DNA from: Polaromonas sp.
GTDB lineage: Bacteria; Pseudomonadota; Gammaproteobacteria; Burkholderiales; Burkholderiaceae_C
Assembly: GCF_029945895.1 (NCBI RefSeq)
Contig: NZ_JAQSDL010000115.1
Span: 10,015 to 74,014 of the forward strand
Reading direction: 5' to 3'
Length of the DNA: 64,000 nucleotides
The notes beneath the pieces were generated by a model. The model ran no database searches. It was given only the letters and a program-made list of their open reading frames with translations, and was not told the DNA's origin. Both the position numbers and the translations under genes were made by a program. Shown in pieces: positions 44,763 to 53,136 of this stretch. How positions within the stretch are numbered: the first letter of the stretch is position 1; each line of letters opens with the position of its first letter.

Positions 44763-45854
44763 ATGCAGGTTGCAAATCGTGCCAGAATGCGCCAAACTTG
44801 GTCCATGCCTGCCCACCCCTCGCCTGCCACCCCGGCCCCGCCGGCTGCGGCCACCCCCATGGCCTTTGCACGGGTGATGGTGGCAGCGTACGAACTTTAC
44901 GGCCACAGCCCGACCAACGCCTTGAAACTGGCACAGATCACGCCATCCCGACTGCAGCAGCCAGCGGCCCGCATCACCGCGCGCCAGATGGAGGTGTTGT
45001 CGGGTACGGCGATGCAGGAGCTTGACGATGAAGCCCTGGGCGCCTTCTCGCGAAAACTGCCCTGGGGCAGCTACGGCATGCTGGCCCGGGCCTCGCTGAG
45101 TGCACCCGATCTCGGCGTGGCGCTCAAACGCTGGTGCCGCCACCACGCCCTGCTGGCCGACGACATTACGCTCAAGCTGGTCGTCACCGGTGACAGCGCC
45201 GCCATCACGATCGAGGAGCGCACCGACCTGGCCCGGCACGGACAAGGCGCGCGCGAGTTCTGCCTGGTGCACGTGCTGCGCAACATCCACGGTCTGGCCT
45301 GCTGGTACATCGACTCGCGCATTGCGCTGCAGGGCGCGCGCTTCCCGTTTGCCGCACCGCCGCATGCTGATGCCTATGCGCTCATGTTTCCCGGACCGAT
45401 ACGTTTCGATGCCGCACAGGCAGAGATCCGCTTCGATGCGCGTTACCTGGCCCTGCCCCTGCGCCGCGACGAAAAAGCCCTGCAGCAGATGCTGCAGCGC
45501 GCGCTGCCGCTGACGGTGTTGCAATACCGCCGCGACCGGCTGCTGGTGCAGCAGGTGCGGCAAGCGCTGGCCGCCCACCCGGACCAGGCCCACAACGCCG
45601 ACGGCGTGGCGGCGCTGCTGAACATCTCGGCACGCACGCTGCACCGGCAATTGAAGGAAGAAGGCGCCAACCTGCAGCAGCTCAAGGACGAGGTGCGCTT
45701 CGAACGCGCCAAAGACCTGCTGAACCGCAGCGACAAGCCGGTCAAGCAGGTGGCGGCAGCGGTAGGGTTTCTGAACGAAAAAAGTTTTAGCCGGGCATTT
45801 CGCACATGGTCGGGCGCAAGCCCGGGGGAGTTTCGCAAAGGTTTTGTGGGGTGA
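44763..45854 (+). CDS. AraC-family regulator divergent from the catabolic cluster
   Basis: About 363 aa. The N-terminal domain (AARITARQMEVLSG, PWGSYGMLARASLSAPDLGVALKRWCRHH) is of the arabinose-binding-like AraC group. The C-terminal AraC helix-turn-helix pair is at about 265-360 (NADGVAALLNISARTLHRQLKEEGANLQQLKDEVR, VKQVAAAVGFLNEKSFSRAFRTWSGASPGEFR). It is divergent from liuB across about 150 bp, so it is the likely activator of the cluster. The start is ambiguous: ATGs at 44763, 44787, 44805 and 44859 are in frame and none has a strong ribosome site. Confidence 0.85.
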   Translation: MQVANRARMRQTWSMPAHPSPATPAPPAAATPMAFARVMVAAYELYGHSPTNALKLAQITPSRLQQPAARITARQMEVLSGTAMQELDDEALGAFSRKLPWGSYGMLARASLSAPDLGVALKRWCRHHALLADDITLKLVVTGDSAAITIEERTDLARHGQGAREFCLVHVLRNIHGLACWYIDSRIALQGARFPFAAPPHADAYALMFPGPIRFDAAQAEIRFDARYLALPLRRDEKALQQMLQRALPLTVLQYRRDRLLVQQVRQALAAHPDQAHNADGVAALLNISARTLHRQLKEEGANLQQLKDEVRFERAKDLLNRSDKPVKQVAAAVGFLNEKSFSRAFRTWSGASPGEFRKGFVG

Positions 45855-46374
45855 CGAAGCGAGCGCGTGGCTAACGTACGGGGGCCTGTCACCCCCTCAA
45901 AAAGGCCAAACGCTTCCTGGAAAACAACAGCCTCACGCCGGGCTGGCAGGGGCTGCAGGGTCGGCACCGCGATGCCCGGTCACACAGGCCAAAAGGGATC
46001 GCGGGACCTGGTTTCCGAAAACCGGGGTAAAATACCGGTGTTACTGCAATTTAGCTTTCCTTTGCAGTAGCGCCAGTCTGACACGGTCCGCGGCACCTCA
46101 CATGCCGACCCGCACCATTTTGGCCGGTAGTACCGGCCCTCCCGGTCGTCAAACTCCCCCAGCGGCGAGCTTCACCCCGGTCTCTTCCTCCCCCTGACCG
46201 ATTTTTGACTTGAGCCATGTACCTGCTTGCCTTGTGGCACGTCGATACCGGCTCAACAACACGCTGTCCCCGGACATGCGTCCATTGTTTTCCTGACAGG
46301 TTTTCTAACCAGAACCGTCATACCCGCTTCGCTCATTTGATTCAAACGTGCAAGCTTTTTTGAAAGGTCCCAAA
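45855..46374 (+). other. 520-bp gap: probable promoter and long leader of the RRM gene
   Basis: No convincing gene. TAAAAT in a ACCGGGGTAAAATACCGGT context (46021-46039) may be a -10 box or a hairpin. TACTGCAA/TTGCAGTA (46042-46049, 46062-46069) forms a second stem. A 48-codon ORF (46217-46363) ends in TGAAAGG, so its stop overlaps the ribosome site of the RRM gene. A long structured leader fits cold-inducible RNA-binding proteins, but is unproven here. Confidence 0.45.
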
Positions 46375-46749
46375 ATGGGCAAGAAACTTTACGTCGGCAA
46401 CCTCTCCTACTCGGTGAACGACGACTCCCTGCAACAACACTTCTCTGAATTTGGCGCGATCACTTCCGCCAAAGTCATGATGGACCGCGACAGCGGCCGT
46501 TCCAAAGGCTTCGGCTTTGTGGAAATGTCCAGCGACGCAGAAGCCCAGGCAGCCATCAGCGGCATGAACGGCAAGTCCGTTGATGGCCGTGACATGGTCG
46601 TCAATGAGGCCCGTCCGATGGAGCCACGTACCGGCGGCTTCGGCGGCGGCGGTGGTGGTCGTCGCGAAGGCGGCGGCGGCGGTGGTGGCGGCTACGGTGG
46701 TGGTGGCGGCGGCGGCTACGGCGGTGGCGGCGGCCGCGGCGGCTACTAA
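46375..46749 (+). CDS. Glycine-rich RRM RNA-binding protein
   Basis: 124 aa. One RNA-recognition motif (residues 2-80) has RNP2 KLYVGNLS and RNP1 SKGFGFVEM, followed by a Gly/Arg/Tyr-rich tail (GGGYGGGG-type) that is low-complexity and RGG-like. Such proteins bind single-stranded RNA and are often cold-induced in betaproteobacteria and cyanobacteria. The ATG at 46375 follows AAAGG. A terminator follows the stop. Confidence 0.93.
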   Translation: MGKKLYVGNLSYSVNDDSLQQHFSEFGAITSAKVMMDRDSGRSKGFGFVEMSSDAEAQAAISGMNGKSVDGRDMVVNEARPMEPRTGGFGGGGGGRREGGGGGGGGYGGGGGGGYGGGGGRGGY

Positions 46750-46769
46750 GCTCTGCTTCTCCATTGATA

Positions 46770-46799
46770 AAAAAACCGGCTTCAGGGCCGGTTTTTTTT
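46770..46799 (+). terminator. Rho-independent terminator of the RRM gene
   Basis: AAAAAACCGGC-TTCAGG-GCCGGTTTTTTTT: a stable stem flanked by A and T runs, 20 bases after the stop. The A-run makes it usable in both directions. Confidence 0.93.
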
Positions 46800-46891
46800 C
46801 GCCTGGCTGCTGTCTTATCGGCGTGCACGCGAGGGCTTTGCGGCCATGGCACCCGCCCTCGCGCTCTCCCGACGTCACTTAAACTGCGCCC

Positions 46892-48397
46892 ATGGAAGCC
46901 GTCCCCACTGATCCCACCGATCCCGCTTTCTTCGACGTGGTGGTCGTGGGCGCCGGGCTGTCCGGCATTGCCGCAGCACACTATCTCCAGACCTTGTGCG
47001 CGGCACGCAGCTACGTGATCCTCGAAAACCGGCAGGCCATAGGCGGTACCTGGGACCTGTTCCGCTATCCCGGCGTGCGCTCCGACTCCGACATGTTCAC
47101 CCTGGGCTACAGCTTCCGGCCCTGGGAAAGTGACACCAGCTTCGCGACGGGACCGGCCATCCGGGAGTACGTGACCGCCACCGCGCGCGCGGAAGGCCTG
47201 GACCGGCACATCCGCTTCGGCCACCGCGTCACCCGTGCCGCCTGGGATTCGCAGCAGGCGCGGTGGCATGTCACCGCCACCCTCACCACCCCCGGTGAGC
47301 CAGCGCGCGACGTGCACTTTGCCTGCCGTTTCCTGTTTTTCTGCAGCGGCTACTACAACTACGAGCAGGGCCACACGCCGCCCTGGCCCGGTCGGGACGA
47401 CTTTCGCGGTCGCATCGTGCATCCGCAGCACTGGCCGTCAGACCTGGACTACCGCAAGCGCAAGGTGGTGGTGATCGGCAGCGGCGCCACCGCAGTGACG
47501 CTGGTGCCCGACATGGCAGCCACGGCGGCCCACGTAACCATGCTGCAGCGTTCGCCCAGCTATATCGTTGCCCTGCCGTCGCGCGACGGCATGGGTGCGC
47601 TGCTGCGGCGCTGGTTGCCCAGCCGGCTCTCGCACCCCCTGATCCGCTGGAAAAACATTGCGCTGGCCAGCGCGTTCTACCAGTTCTCGCGGCGCAGGCC
47701 GGCCGCCGTCAGGCGCCTGATCCTGCGGCAGGCCGCGCGCCTGCTGGGCCCCGGCTTCGACGTGCAGCGCCATCTGGCACCCCGCTACAACCCGTGGGAC
47801 CAGCGCCTGTGCATCGCGCCCGACGCAGACATCTTCCGCGCCATCCGCGAGGGCAAGGCCGACATCGTGACCGGGCAAGTCGAATGCTTCACGCCGGCGG
47901 GCCTGCGCCTGACCTCCGGCGAGGAAATTGAGGCGGACGTGATCGTCACCGCCACCGGCCTGGAGCTCAAGGTGCTGGGCGGCGCGGCTCTCACCGTGGA
48001 CGGTGCGGCGGTGGACCTGGCCCAGTCCGTCGCCTATCGGGGCGCGATGTTCAGCGGCGTGCCCAACCTGGCGGTGGCCTTCGGCTACACCAATGCATCG
48101 TGGACGCTCAAGTGCGAGCTGGTGGCGCGGTATGTCTGCCGGCTGCTCCATGAGATGGAACGGCACCAGCTGGACATGTGTGTACCCGTCAATGACGACG
48201 CCCGGCTGCCGACGCAACCCTTTCTCGACCTGAGTTCAGGTTATGTGCAGCGCTCGGCCCACCTGCTGGCACGCCAGGGTCTGCGCCGGCCGTGGCGCAT
48301 GTACCAGAACTACCTGCTGGACCTGCTGGCGCTGAAGTTCTCGCCGCTGCGCGACGGCGTGCTGCGCTTTTCAGCCAAACCGGCGCCGCCGGATTAG
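46892..48397 (+). CDS. FAD-dependent Baeyer-Villiger-type monooxygenase (EthA-like)
   Basis: 501 aa. FAD Rossmann motif VVGAGLSGIAAA near residue 18, then ILENRQAIGGTWDLFRYPGVRSDSDMFTLGY as in EthA-like enzymes. The Baeyer-Villiger fingerprint FRGRIVHPQHW is near residue 176, and the NADPH motif VVVIGSGATAVTL follows. Such enzymes insert oxygen next to ketones or oxidise thioethers; the substrate is unknown. The gene stands alone between the RRM terminator and a REP-like palindrome. Confidence 0.88.
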   Translation: MEAVPTDPTDPAFFDVVVVGAGLSGIAAAHYLQTLCAARSYVILENRQAIGGTWDLFRYPGVRSDSDMFTLGYSFRPWESDTSFATGPAIREYVTATARAEGLDRHIRFGHRVTRAAWDSQQARWHVTATLTTPGEPARDVHFACRFLFFCSGYYNYEQGHTPPWPGRDDFRGRIVHPQHWPSDLDYRKRKVVVIGSGATAVTLVPDMAATAAHVTMLQRSPSYIVALPSRDGMGALLRRWLPSRLSHPLIRWKNIALASAFYQFSRRRPAAVRRLILRQAARLLGPGFDVQRHLAPRYNPWDQRLCIAPDADIFRAIREGKADIVTGQVECFTPAGLRLTSGEEIEADVIVTATGLELKVLGGAALTVDGAAVDLAQSVAYRGAMFSGVPNLAVAFGYTNASWTLKCELVARYVCRLLHEMERHQLDMCVPVNDDARLPTQPFLDLSSGYVQRSAHLLARQGLRRPWRMYQNYLLDLLALKFSPLRDGVLRFSAKPAPPD

Positions 48398-48420
48398 GGC
48401 TCCTGTCACGCACCTCGACC

Positions 48421-48466
48421 GTTCGCCCTGAGCCTGTCGAAGGGCTTCGACAGGCTCAGCCCGAAC
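48421..48466. repeat. REP-like palindrome (CTGAGCCTGTCGAAG type)
   Basis: GTTCGCCCTGAGCCTGTCGAAG, GG, CTTCGACAGGCTCAGCCCGAAC: 22-base arms with two mismatches. This 'TTCGACAGGCTCAG' palindrome is widespread in proteobacterial intergenic regions. Here it lies between the convergent monooxygenase and oxidoreductase genes and could end both transcripts. Confidence 0.85.
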
Positions 48467-48499
48467 GGGAATGCATCACTTGAACAAGCCGCCTTGCGA

Positions 48500-49660
48500 T
48501 CAGCCCGCCAGCCCCTTGTTCGGGTTGAGCAGGTACTTGGTGCCCGTGGCCCGCTGGCCGTACACCGCAATTTCTGCGGGTTGCAGTGCTTCGGCCAGCG
48601 AGATCTCTTTTGAGTAGCTGCTGGCAAAGGTGGTTTTCAGCTCGTCGGCCACCCGCTGGCGCAGGGTTTGTGCGGCCACCGGGCCGATGCGCTGCAGAAA
48701 GGGGAACAAGAGCCAGCCGCCCATGCCCCAGGCCATGCCGAAGTTGCGGTTGAACTCGGTGGGGCCGGTGTCCAGACCGCCGTAGATGTAGACCTGCTTG
48801 TGGGTGGTGGAGCCGTAGCGGCTGTACTCTTTGGCCGTGCGGTTCAGCGCGGCCTCCATGCAGCCGAGAATCTGCCCCGCCAGCTTGCCGCCGCCGGTGG
48901 CGTCAAAGGCCAGCGTGGCGCCGGTGGCCACCAGGGCCTGCGTCAGGTCTTCGAGGAAGGTGGGCGCCGTGGCGTCGCACACATAGGTCGCGCCCAGCGA
49001 CTTCAGCAGCGCCGCCTGTTCCGGCTTGCGCACGATGTTCACCAGCCCAATGCCGTCCTTCAGGCAGATCTTGTTGAGCATCTGCCCCAGGTTGGACGCC
49101 GCGGCCGTGTGCACCAGGGCCGTGTGGCCCTCGCGGCGCATGGTCTCGACCATGCCCAGCGCCGTCAGCGGGTTCACAAAACAAGAGGCGCCCTCGGCCG
49201 GCGTGGTGCCTTCGGGCAGCCGCAGGCATTGATCGGCCTTGACGCAGCGGTATTGCGCGTACATGGCGCCGCCCAGTGTGGCCACTGTTTTGCCCAGCAG
49301 CGCCTGCGCTTCGGGCGAACTACCGGCCGCTACCACCACACCCGCGCCTTCGTTGCCCACGGGCAGGGCCTGGCCCAGGCGGCCAGCCATGGCTTTCATG
49401 GCCGCCGGGGGAATCTGCATCGTCACCACCGGCTGGCTGGCCGTGCCCGCCAGCGTGGCGGTGCGAATGTCGCCCGCGCCAAACAGCAGGCCGATGTCGG
49501 ACGGGTTGATGGGCGTGGCCTCAATGCGCACCACCACTTCATCAGCAGCAGGTGTGGGCGTGGGCACGCTGACCAGCGCGATCTCCAGCACGCCTTCGGG
49601 TTTGACGAGGGACTGCAGCTGCAGGCCAGTGGGGCTAGGGGTGGGGGGGGTCGTTGTCAT
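48500..49660 (-). CDS. MDR-superfamily NAD(P)H:quinone oxidoreductase-like protein
   Basis: 386 aa, zinc-free medium-chain reductase. It has VVRIEATPINPSDIGLLFG, GNEGAGVVVAAG, and an atypical nucleotide region HTAAASNLGQMLNK followed by AFDATGGGKLAGQ. The PINPSD segment is typical of quinone/enoyl reductases. It is 63 bases downstream of an acyl-CoA synthetase gene, with a TATCTC tandem repeat in the gap and CGGAG before the ATG. The substrate is unknown; an enoyl thioester or quinone is plausible. Confidence 0.8.
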   Translation of the reverse strand: MTTTPPTPSPTGLQLQSLVKPEGVLEIALVSVPTPTPAADEVVVRIEATPINPSDIGLLFGAGDIRTATLAGTASQPVVTMQIPPAAMKAMAGRLGQALPVGNEGAGVVVAAGSSPEAQALLGKTVATLGGAMYAQYRCVKADQCLRLPEGTTPAEGASCFVNPLTALGMVETMRREGHTALVHTAAASNLGQMLNKICLKDGIGLVNIVRKPEQAALLKSLGATYVCDATAPTFLEDLTQALVATGATLAFDATGGGKLAGQILGCMEAALNRTAKEYSRYGSTTHKQVYIYGGLDTGPTEFNRNFGMAWGMGGWLLFPFLQRIGPVAAQTLRQRVADELKTTFASSYSKEISLAEALQPAEIAVYGQRATGTKYLLNPNKGLAG

Positions 49661-49697
49661 GTTTATCTCCGTTGATTCATATCTGTATGTGTCTGTG

Positions 49698-49718
49698 TAT
49701 CTCTATCTCTATCTCTAT
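49698..49718. repeat. Hexanucleotide tandem repeat (TATCTC)3 in an intercistronic leader
   Basis: Three TATCTC units plus TAT, within a T/C/G-rich stretch between the acyl-CoA synthetase stop and the oxidoreductase start. Confidence 0.75.
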
Positions 49719-49723
49719 GCCTG

Positions 49724-51289
49724 TCAGCTGCCGGCAAACACGTCCTGGTACAGCGCCCGCAAATCCCGCTTCAGCAGCTTGCCGCTGGGGTTTTTCGGCA
49801 GTGTGTCGGTGAACACAATCGCCTTGGGCGCCTTGAAGTTGGCAATGTGTTCGCTGCAATGCGCCAGCACCTGTTGCTCGGTCAGCGTCTGGCCGGCCTT
49901 GACCACAATCACCGCCACCACGGCCTCCACCCACTTGGGGTGCGGCACGCCGACCACCGCCACTTCAGACACGGCGCCCAGGCGGTAGATCATTTCTTCC
50001 ACCTCGCGGCTGGCCACGTTTTCGCCGCCGGTCTTGATCATGTCTTTCTTGCGGTCCACCACGGTGATGAAACCTTCGTCGTCAATGGTGGCCAGGTCAC
50101 CCGAATGGAACCAGCCGCCCTGGAAGACGGCCTTTGTTTTCTCCTCGTCGCGAAAGTAGCCCAGCATCAGGTGCGGCGAGCGATGCACGATCTCGCCGAC
50201 CTCGCCGGTTGCCACGTCGTGCATGGCGTCGTCCACCACACGCGTTTCCACATTGAGCACGGCACGCCCGCAGGAGCCGGGCTTGCGCAGCTGGTCATCG
50301 GGGCCCAGCATGGTCGCCAGCGGGGCAATCTCGGTCTGGCCGTAGAGGTTCCAGAAGCCGACATCGGGCAGGCGCCGCGCCAGCTCGCGCAGCACCTCCA
50401 CCGGCATGATGGACGCGCCGTAATAACCCTTGCGCAGGCTGGACAGATCGGTGCTGTCGAACAGGGGTGAGCGCAGCAGCGCAATCCACACCGTGGGCGG
50501 CGCAAAGAAAGAGGCGATGCGGTGCTGCGCCATCAGCGGCAACAGGTTGTCCGGCGTCGGCTTGGCGGTGATGATGCTGGTGGCACCCACGTAGATGGCC
50601 GGGCCAAAAAACACGTCGAGCTGCGCGCAGTGGTACAGCGGCAGCGCATGCAGCATCACGTCGCCATGGGCAATGCTGGCGTCCACCGCGCAGCTGGCGT
50701 ACTGCGAGATCACCGCGTCGTGCGTGAGCATCGCGCCCTTGGGCATGGACTCGGTGCCGCTGGTGTAGACAATCTGCGCCAGGTCGGTGCTGCCCAGCGC
50801 CACCTCGGGCGGCGTGCCCCGGGTGGCGGCCAGCTCGTCGAACGAGACCATGCCTGCCACGGGCGGCGTGGTCTCTTCCGAAGGCAGCCAGACAAACTGC
50901 GTGACAGAAGTGTCCAGCGCCGCGGCGCTGCGGGCCAGCTCGGCCAGGCCCGAGTCGGTGGCCAGCATCTGCGCCTCCGCATGGCGCAGGATGAAGGCCA
51001 CCTCTTCGGCCTTGAGCATGAAATTGATGGGCACCAGCACCGCGCCCAACCGCGCCAGCGCAAAACGCATGGCCGCAAACCCGTGCGAGTTGCGCGCCAG
51101 CACGGCCACCCGGCTCGCATGGCCCACACCCAGGGCAGCCAGCCCGGCGGCCAGGCGGTCCACCACCGCGTCAAACTCGGCAAAGGTCCAGCGGGTGTTG
51201 CCGCAAATCAGGCCGGTTTTGCCCGGGTAACGTTTGGCGGTGCGGTGCAGCAGGTCGGCAATCGTCTGCCGGCGGATGGCGGGGTGCAT
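49724..51289 (-). CDS. AMP-forming acyl-CoA synthetase
   Basis: 521 aa, ANL superfamily. P-loop region IVYTSGTESMPKGAMLTHD, YGQTE (FWNLYGQTEIAPL), the GWFHSGDLATIDDEGF hinge with VDRKKDMIKTGGENV, and the C-terminal catalytic Lys in LPKNPSGKLLKRDLR. The Ser in SGTESMPKG in place of the usual Gly/Thr is a small deviation. The ATG at 51289 follows AGGAG. It probably activates a fatty or aromatic acid to its CoA ester; the partner oxidoreductase follows. Confidence 0.92.
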   Translation of the reverse strand: MHPAIRRQTIADLLHRTAKRYPGKTGLICGNTRWTFAEFDAVVDRLAAGLAALGVGHASRVAVLARNSHGFAAMRFALARLGAVLVPINFMLKAEEVAFILRHAEAQMLATDSGLAELARSAAALDTSVTQFVWLPSEETTPPVAGMVSFDELAATRGTPPEVALGSTDLAQIVYTSGTESMPKGAMLTHDAVISQYASCAVDASIAHGDVMLHALPLYHCAQLDVFFGPAIYVGATSIITAKPTPDNLLPLMAQHRIASFFAPPTVWIALLRSPLFDSTDLSSLRKGYYGASIMPVEVLRELARRLPDVGFWNLYGQTEIAPLATMLGPDDQLRKPGSCGRAVLNVETRVVDDAMHDVATGEVGEIVHRSPHLMLGYFRDEEKTKAVFQGGWFHSGDLATIDDEGFITVVDRKKDMIKTGGENVASREVEEMIYRLGAVSEVAVVGVPHPKWVEAVVAVIVVKAGQTLTEQQVLAHCSEHIANFKAPKAIVFTDTLPKNPSGKLLKRDLRALYQDVFAGS

Positions 51290-51434
51290 GGGGTCTCCTT
51301 TTTTATTGAATCCAGACCCAAGTATCCGTCCAGAAGGGCCTTGCCTGCAGCGGGCCGGGCCTGCGCAGAAAAGCGCATGACGCCGCGCCGCAAGTCCACT
51401 AGACTCGCCAGACACAAAAACCAAGGAGACAACC

Positions 51435-52265
51435 ATGCGCCAGCTCTTGCCCACCCCGCTCTTCAAACCTCTGCTATCCGCTGCCCTCGGCCTGGCCGTC
51501 CTGTTCGGCGCCGCCACAGGCGCGCTGGCTCAGACCAAACCCAAGGTGACGGACGGCGGCGACAAACCAGCCTCGGCCATCTACATCGGCAACAGCTTCT
51601 TCTATTACAACAACAGCCTGCACAACCACGTGGGGCAACTGATCCGGGAAGGCCAGCCCGGCTTGAAGCACCGCGCCAGCTCGGCCACCATCAGCGGCTC
51701 GGGCATGAACTGGCACGACGTGGAAAGCTACTTCCGCCCCAACGCCGTCGGCTCGTATTCGTTTGGCGCCAACAACACCGTCAGCTTCAACAAGCTGGAC
51801 CGTCTGTTCGACGTCGCCATCATGATGGACTGCAGCCAGTGCCCGCTGCACCCGCAGCTCAAGCCTCTGTTCCATGAATTTGCGAAAAAGCATTCCGACA
51901 CGGTGCGCAAACACGGCGCCAAGCCGGTGTTCTTCATGTCGTGGGCTTACAAGGACGTGCCGTCCATGACGGCAGAACTGGCCGAGGCCTACACCCAGGC
52001 CGGCAACGACAACAACGCGCTGGTCATTCCGGCGGGCCTGGCCTTCGGCAAGTCGATTGCCAAGATGCCCGAGCTGAATCTGTACGTGGCCGACCTGCGC
52101 CACCCGAGCGTGGCCGGCAGCTACCTGGCCGCGTGCACCACGTATGCGACGTTGTTCAAGGCCTCACCGGTGGGAATGAAGTACACCGCCGGCCTGGACC
52201 CGGCGATCGCGAAGCACCTGCAGACGGTGGCTTGGGAGACGGTGCAGGAGTATTTCAAGCCCTGA
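51435..52265 (+). CDS. Exported SGNH/GDSL-like hydrolase
   Basis: 276 aa with a signal peptide (LLSAALGLAVLFGAATGALAQ). Block I is IYIGNSFFYYNNSLHNHV, with the nucleophile Ser in GNSF, SGSGMNW may be the glycine block, and DLRHPSVAGSYLAAC supplies the Asp-x-x-His. This is the arrangement of DUF4886-like SGNH hydrolases. The substrate is unknown, perhaps a polysaccharide ester. A small ribosome site AAGGAG precedes the ATG. Confidence 0.72.
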   Translation: MRQLLPTPLFKPLLSAALGLAVLFGAATGALAQTKPKVTDGGDKPASAIYIGNSFFYYNNSLHNHVGQLIREGQPGLKHRASSATISGSGMNWHDVESYFRPNAVGSYSFGANNTVSFNKLDRLFDVAIMMDCSQCPLHPQLKPLFHEFAKKHSDTVRKHGAKPVFFMSWAYKDVPSMTAELAEAYTQAGNDNNALVIPAGLAFGKSIAKMPELNLYVADLRHPSVAGSYLAACTTYATLFKASPVGMKYTAGLDPAIAKHLQTVAWETVQEYFKP

Positions 52266-52322
52266 AGCCGAATAACAAAAGAAAAGCAGCATCTGGTACT
52301 AACCCTTAATTTTCCAGCGTAT

Positions 52323-52366
52323 GCTTAAATGGCAAGCACAACAGCTTAATGGGCACGGACGCTTAA
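52323..52366 (+). promoter_or_regulatory. Three GCTTAA iterations upstream of the ABC-3C candidate
   Basis: GCTTAA occurs at 52323-52328, 52344-52349 and 52361-52366, two of them as GCTTAAATGG / GCTTAATGGG. Spacings are 21 and 17 bases. They lie 20-63 bases before the first gene of the island, where a promoter should be. They could be regulator half-sites. Confidence 0.4.
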
Positions 52367-52385
52367 AAGCTCAAGGGAGGAAAAA

Positions 52386-52577
52386 ATGGATTGGACCGAA
52401 TTAGGGAAATGGGCGTTAGCAGTTATTGCTGCATTAGCTGCTGTTGGCCTGGTTATCAAGGTAGTAGTGACTCGAAAGTCGAAGACTACCAACACTACAC
52501 GTACGGTTACGCAGAACAATAACAAAGCCGGGCGGGACATCGTTGGTGGCGACCAGATAGACAACAGCAAACGCTGA
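52386..52577 (+). CDS. Small membrane protein of the candidate ABC-3C system (63 aa)
   Basis: 63 aa. One transmembrane helix (WALAVIAALAAVGLVIKVVV, residues 9-28), then a basic stretch (TRKSK), a Thr/Asn-rich segment, and NNNKAGRDIVGGDQID near the C-terminus. The same motif (NKAGRDIIGGNKIE) opens the next protein. AAGGGAGG precedes the ATG. It is followed after one base by the GTG of the next gene. I propose it is the membrane part of the system, joined to the complex through the shared motif; no family name is known to me. Confidence 0.75.
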   Translation: MDWTELGKWALAVIAALAAVGLVIKVVVTRKSKTTNTTRTVTQNNNKAGRDIVGGDQIDNSKR

Positions 52578-52578
52578 T

Positions 52579-53136
52579 GTGAACATGTCGACCACGCAGA
52601 CCGCGAACAAGGCTGGCCGCGACATCATTGGTGGGAACAAGATCGAGCAGTTCGCTGCTCCATCAACGCCTCTCACGCGTCTTTACGAAATCTTTCGGGA
52701 CGCCAATGCAGCCGCACCATACACCGCGCAAATTTCTGACATGCTGCAGCACTACTGTGCGACCACCACGGGGTCTGATGTTCGCGGGTTAGAGGAAAAA
52801 TTGAACGCGAGCAATCGCCAAGACCTACTTGCAGATGCCTCCATGTGGAAAGAGCAGGCGAGCAAGATGATCATGAAGTGGCAAACCTCTCCAGTAGCTC
52901 AAGACATCCTCACGCATATCCTTACCCGACTCCACGCGGAATTTACGCTGAATGTACGGCCCGCAGTTGAGGCAGGGAAAACACGGGAAGAAGTAGACGA
53001 ACTTATCAGCAGCAAAGTCCTTCAACCTGCGCACGTCATGCTCGGAGACAACGATTTAGGTTTGTCGTATATCGACCTGCTGGGACTGCTATTTTTCCTT
53101 GGCGGAAATTGTCACATCAGGTGGGACAAATGCTGA
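52579..53136 (+). CDS. Candidate ABC-3C component with C-terminal helical (CTD-like) domain
   Basis: 185 aa from GTG 52579 (ATG at 52585 is an alternative). The N-terminus carries NKAGRDIIGGNKIEQF (residues 10-24). The rest is helical and ends DLLGLLFFLGGNCHIRWDKC, which resembles the C-terminal domain of the first protein in ABC-three-component systems. No N-terminal effector domain (nuclease, protease, TM) is present, unlike most such proteins. It overlaps the next gene by 7 bases (ATGCTGA). Lower GC and codon use with many A/T-ending codons set it apart from flanking genes. Confidence 0.65.
   Translation: MNMSTTQTANKAGRDIIGGNKIEQFAAPSTPLTRLYEIFRDANAAAPYTAQISDMLQHYCATTTGSDVRGLEEKLNASNRQDLLADASMWKEQASKMIMKWQTSPVAQDILTHILTRLHAEFTLNVRPAVEAGKTREEVDELISSKVLQPAHVMLGDNDLGLSYIDLLGLLFFLGGNCHIRWDKC

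Noticed and set aside
45844-46197. 117-codon ORF after the AraC gene
   Set aside because: Overlaps the AraC end, no ribosome site, mixed low-quality composition; part of the RRM upstream region.
46639-46745. GGTGGC-rich tandem-like sequence considered as a satellite
   Set aside because: It is the Gly-rich tail of the RRM protein, explained by coding.
52266-52385. Search for an attachment site or integrase at the island edge
   Set aside because: No tRNA, integrase or flanking direct repeat was seen next to the ABC-3C genes.
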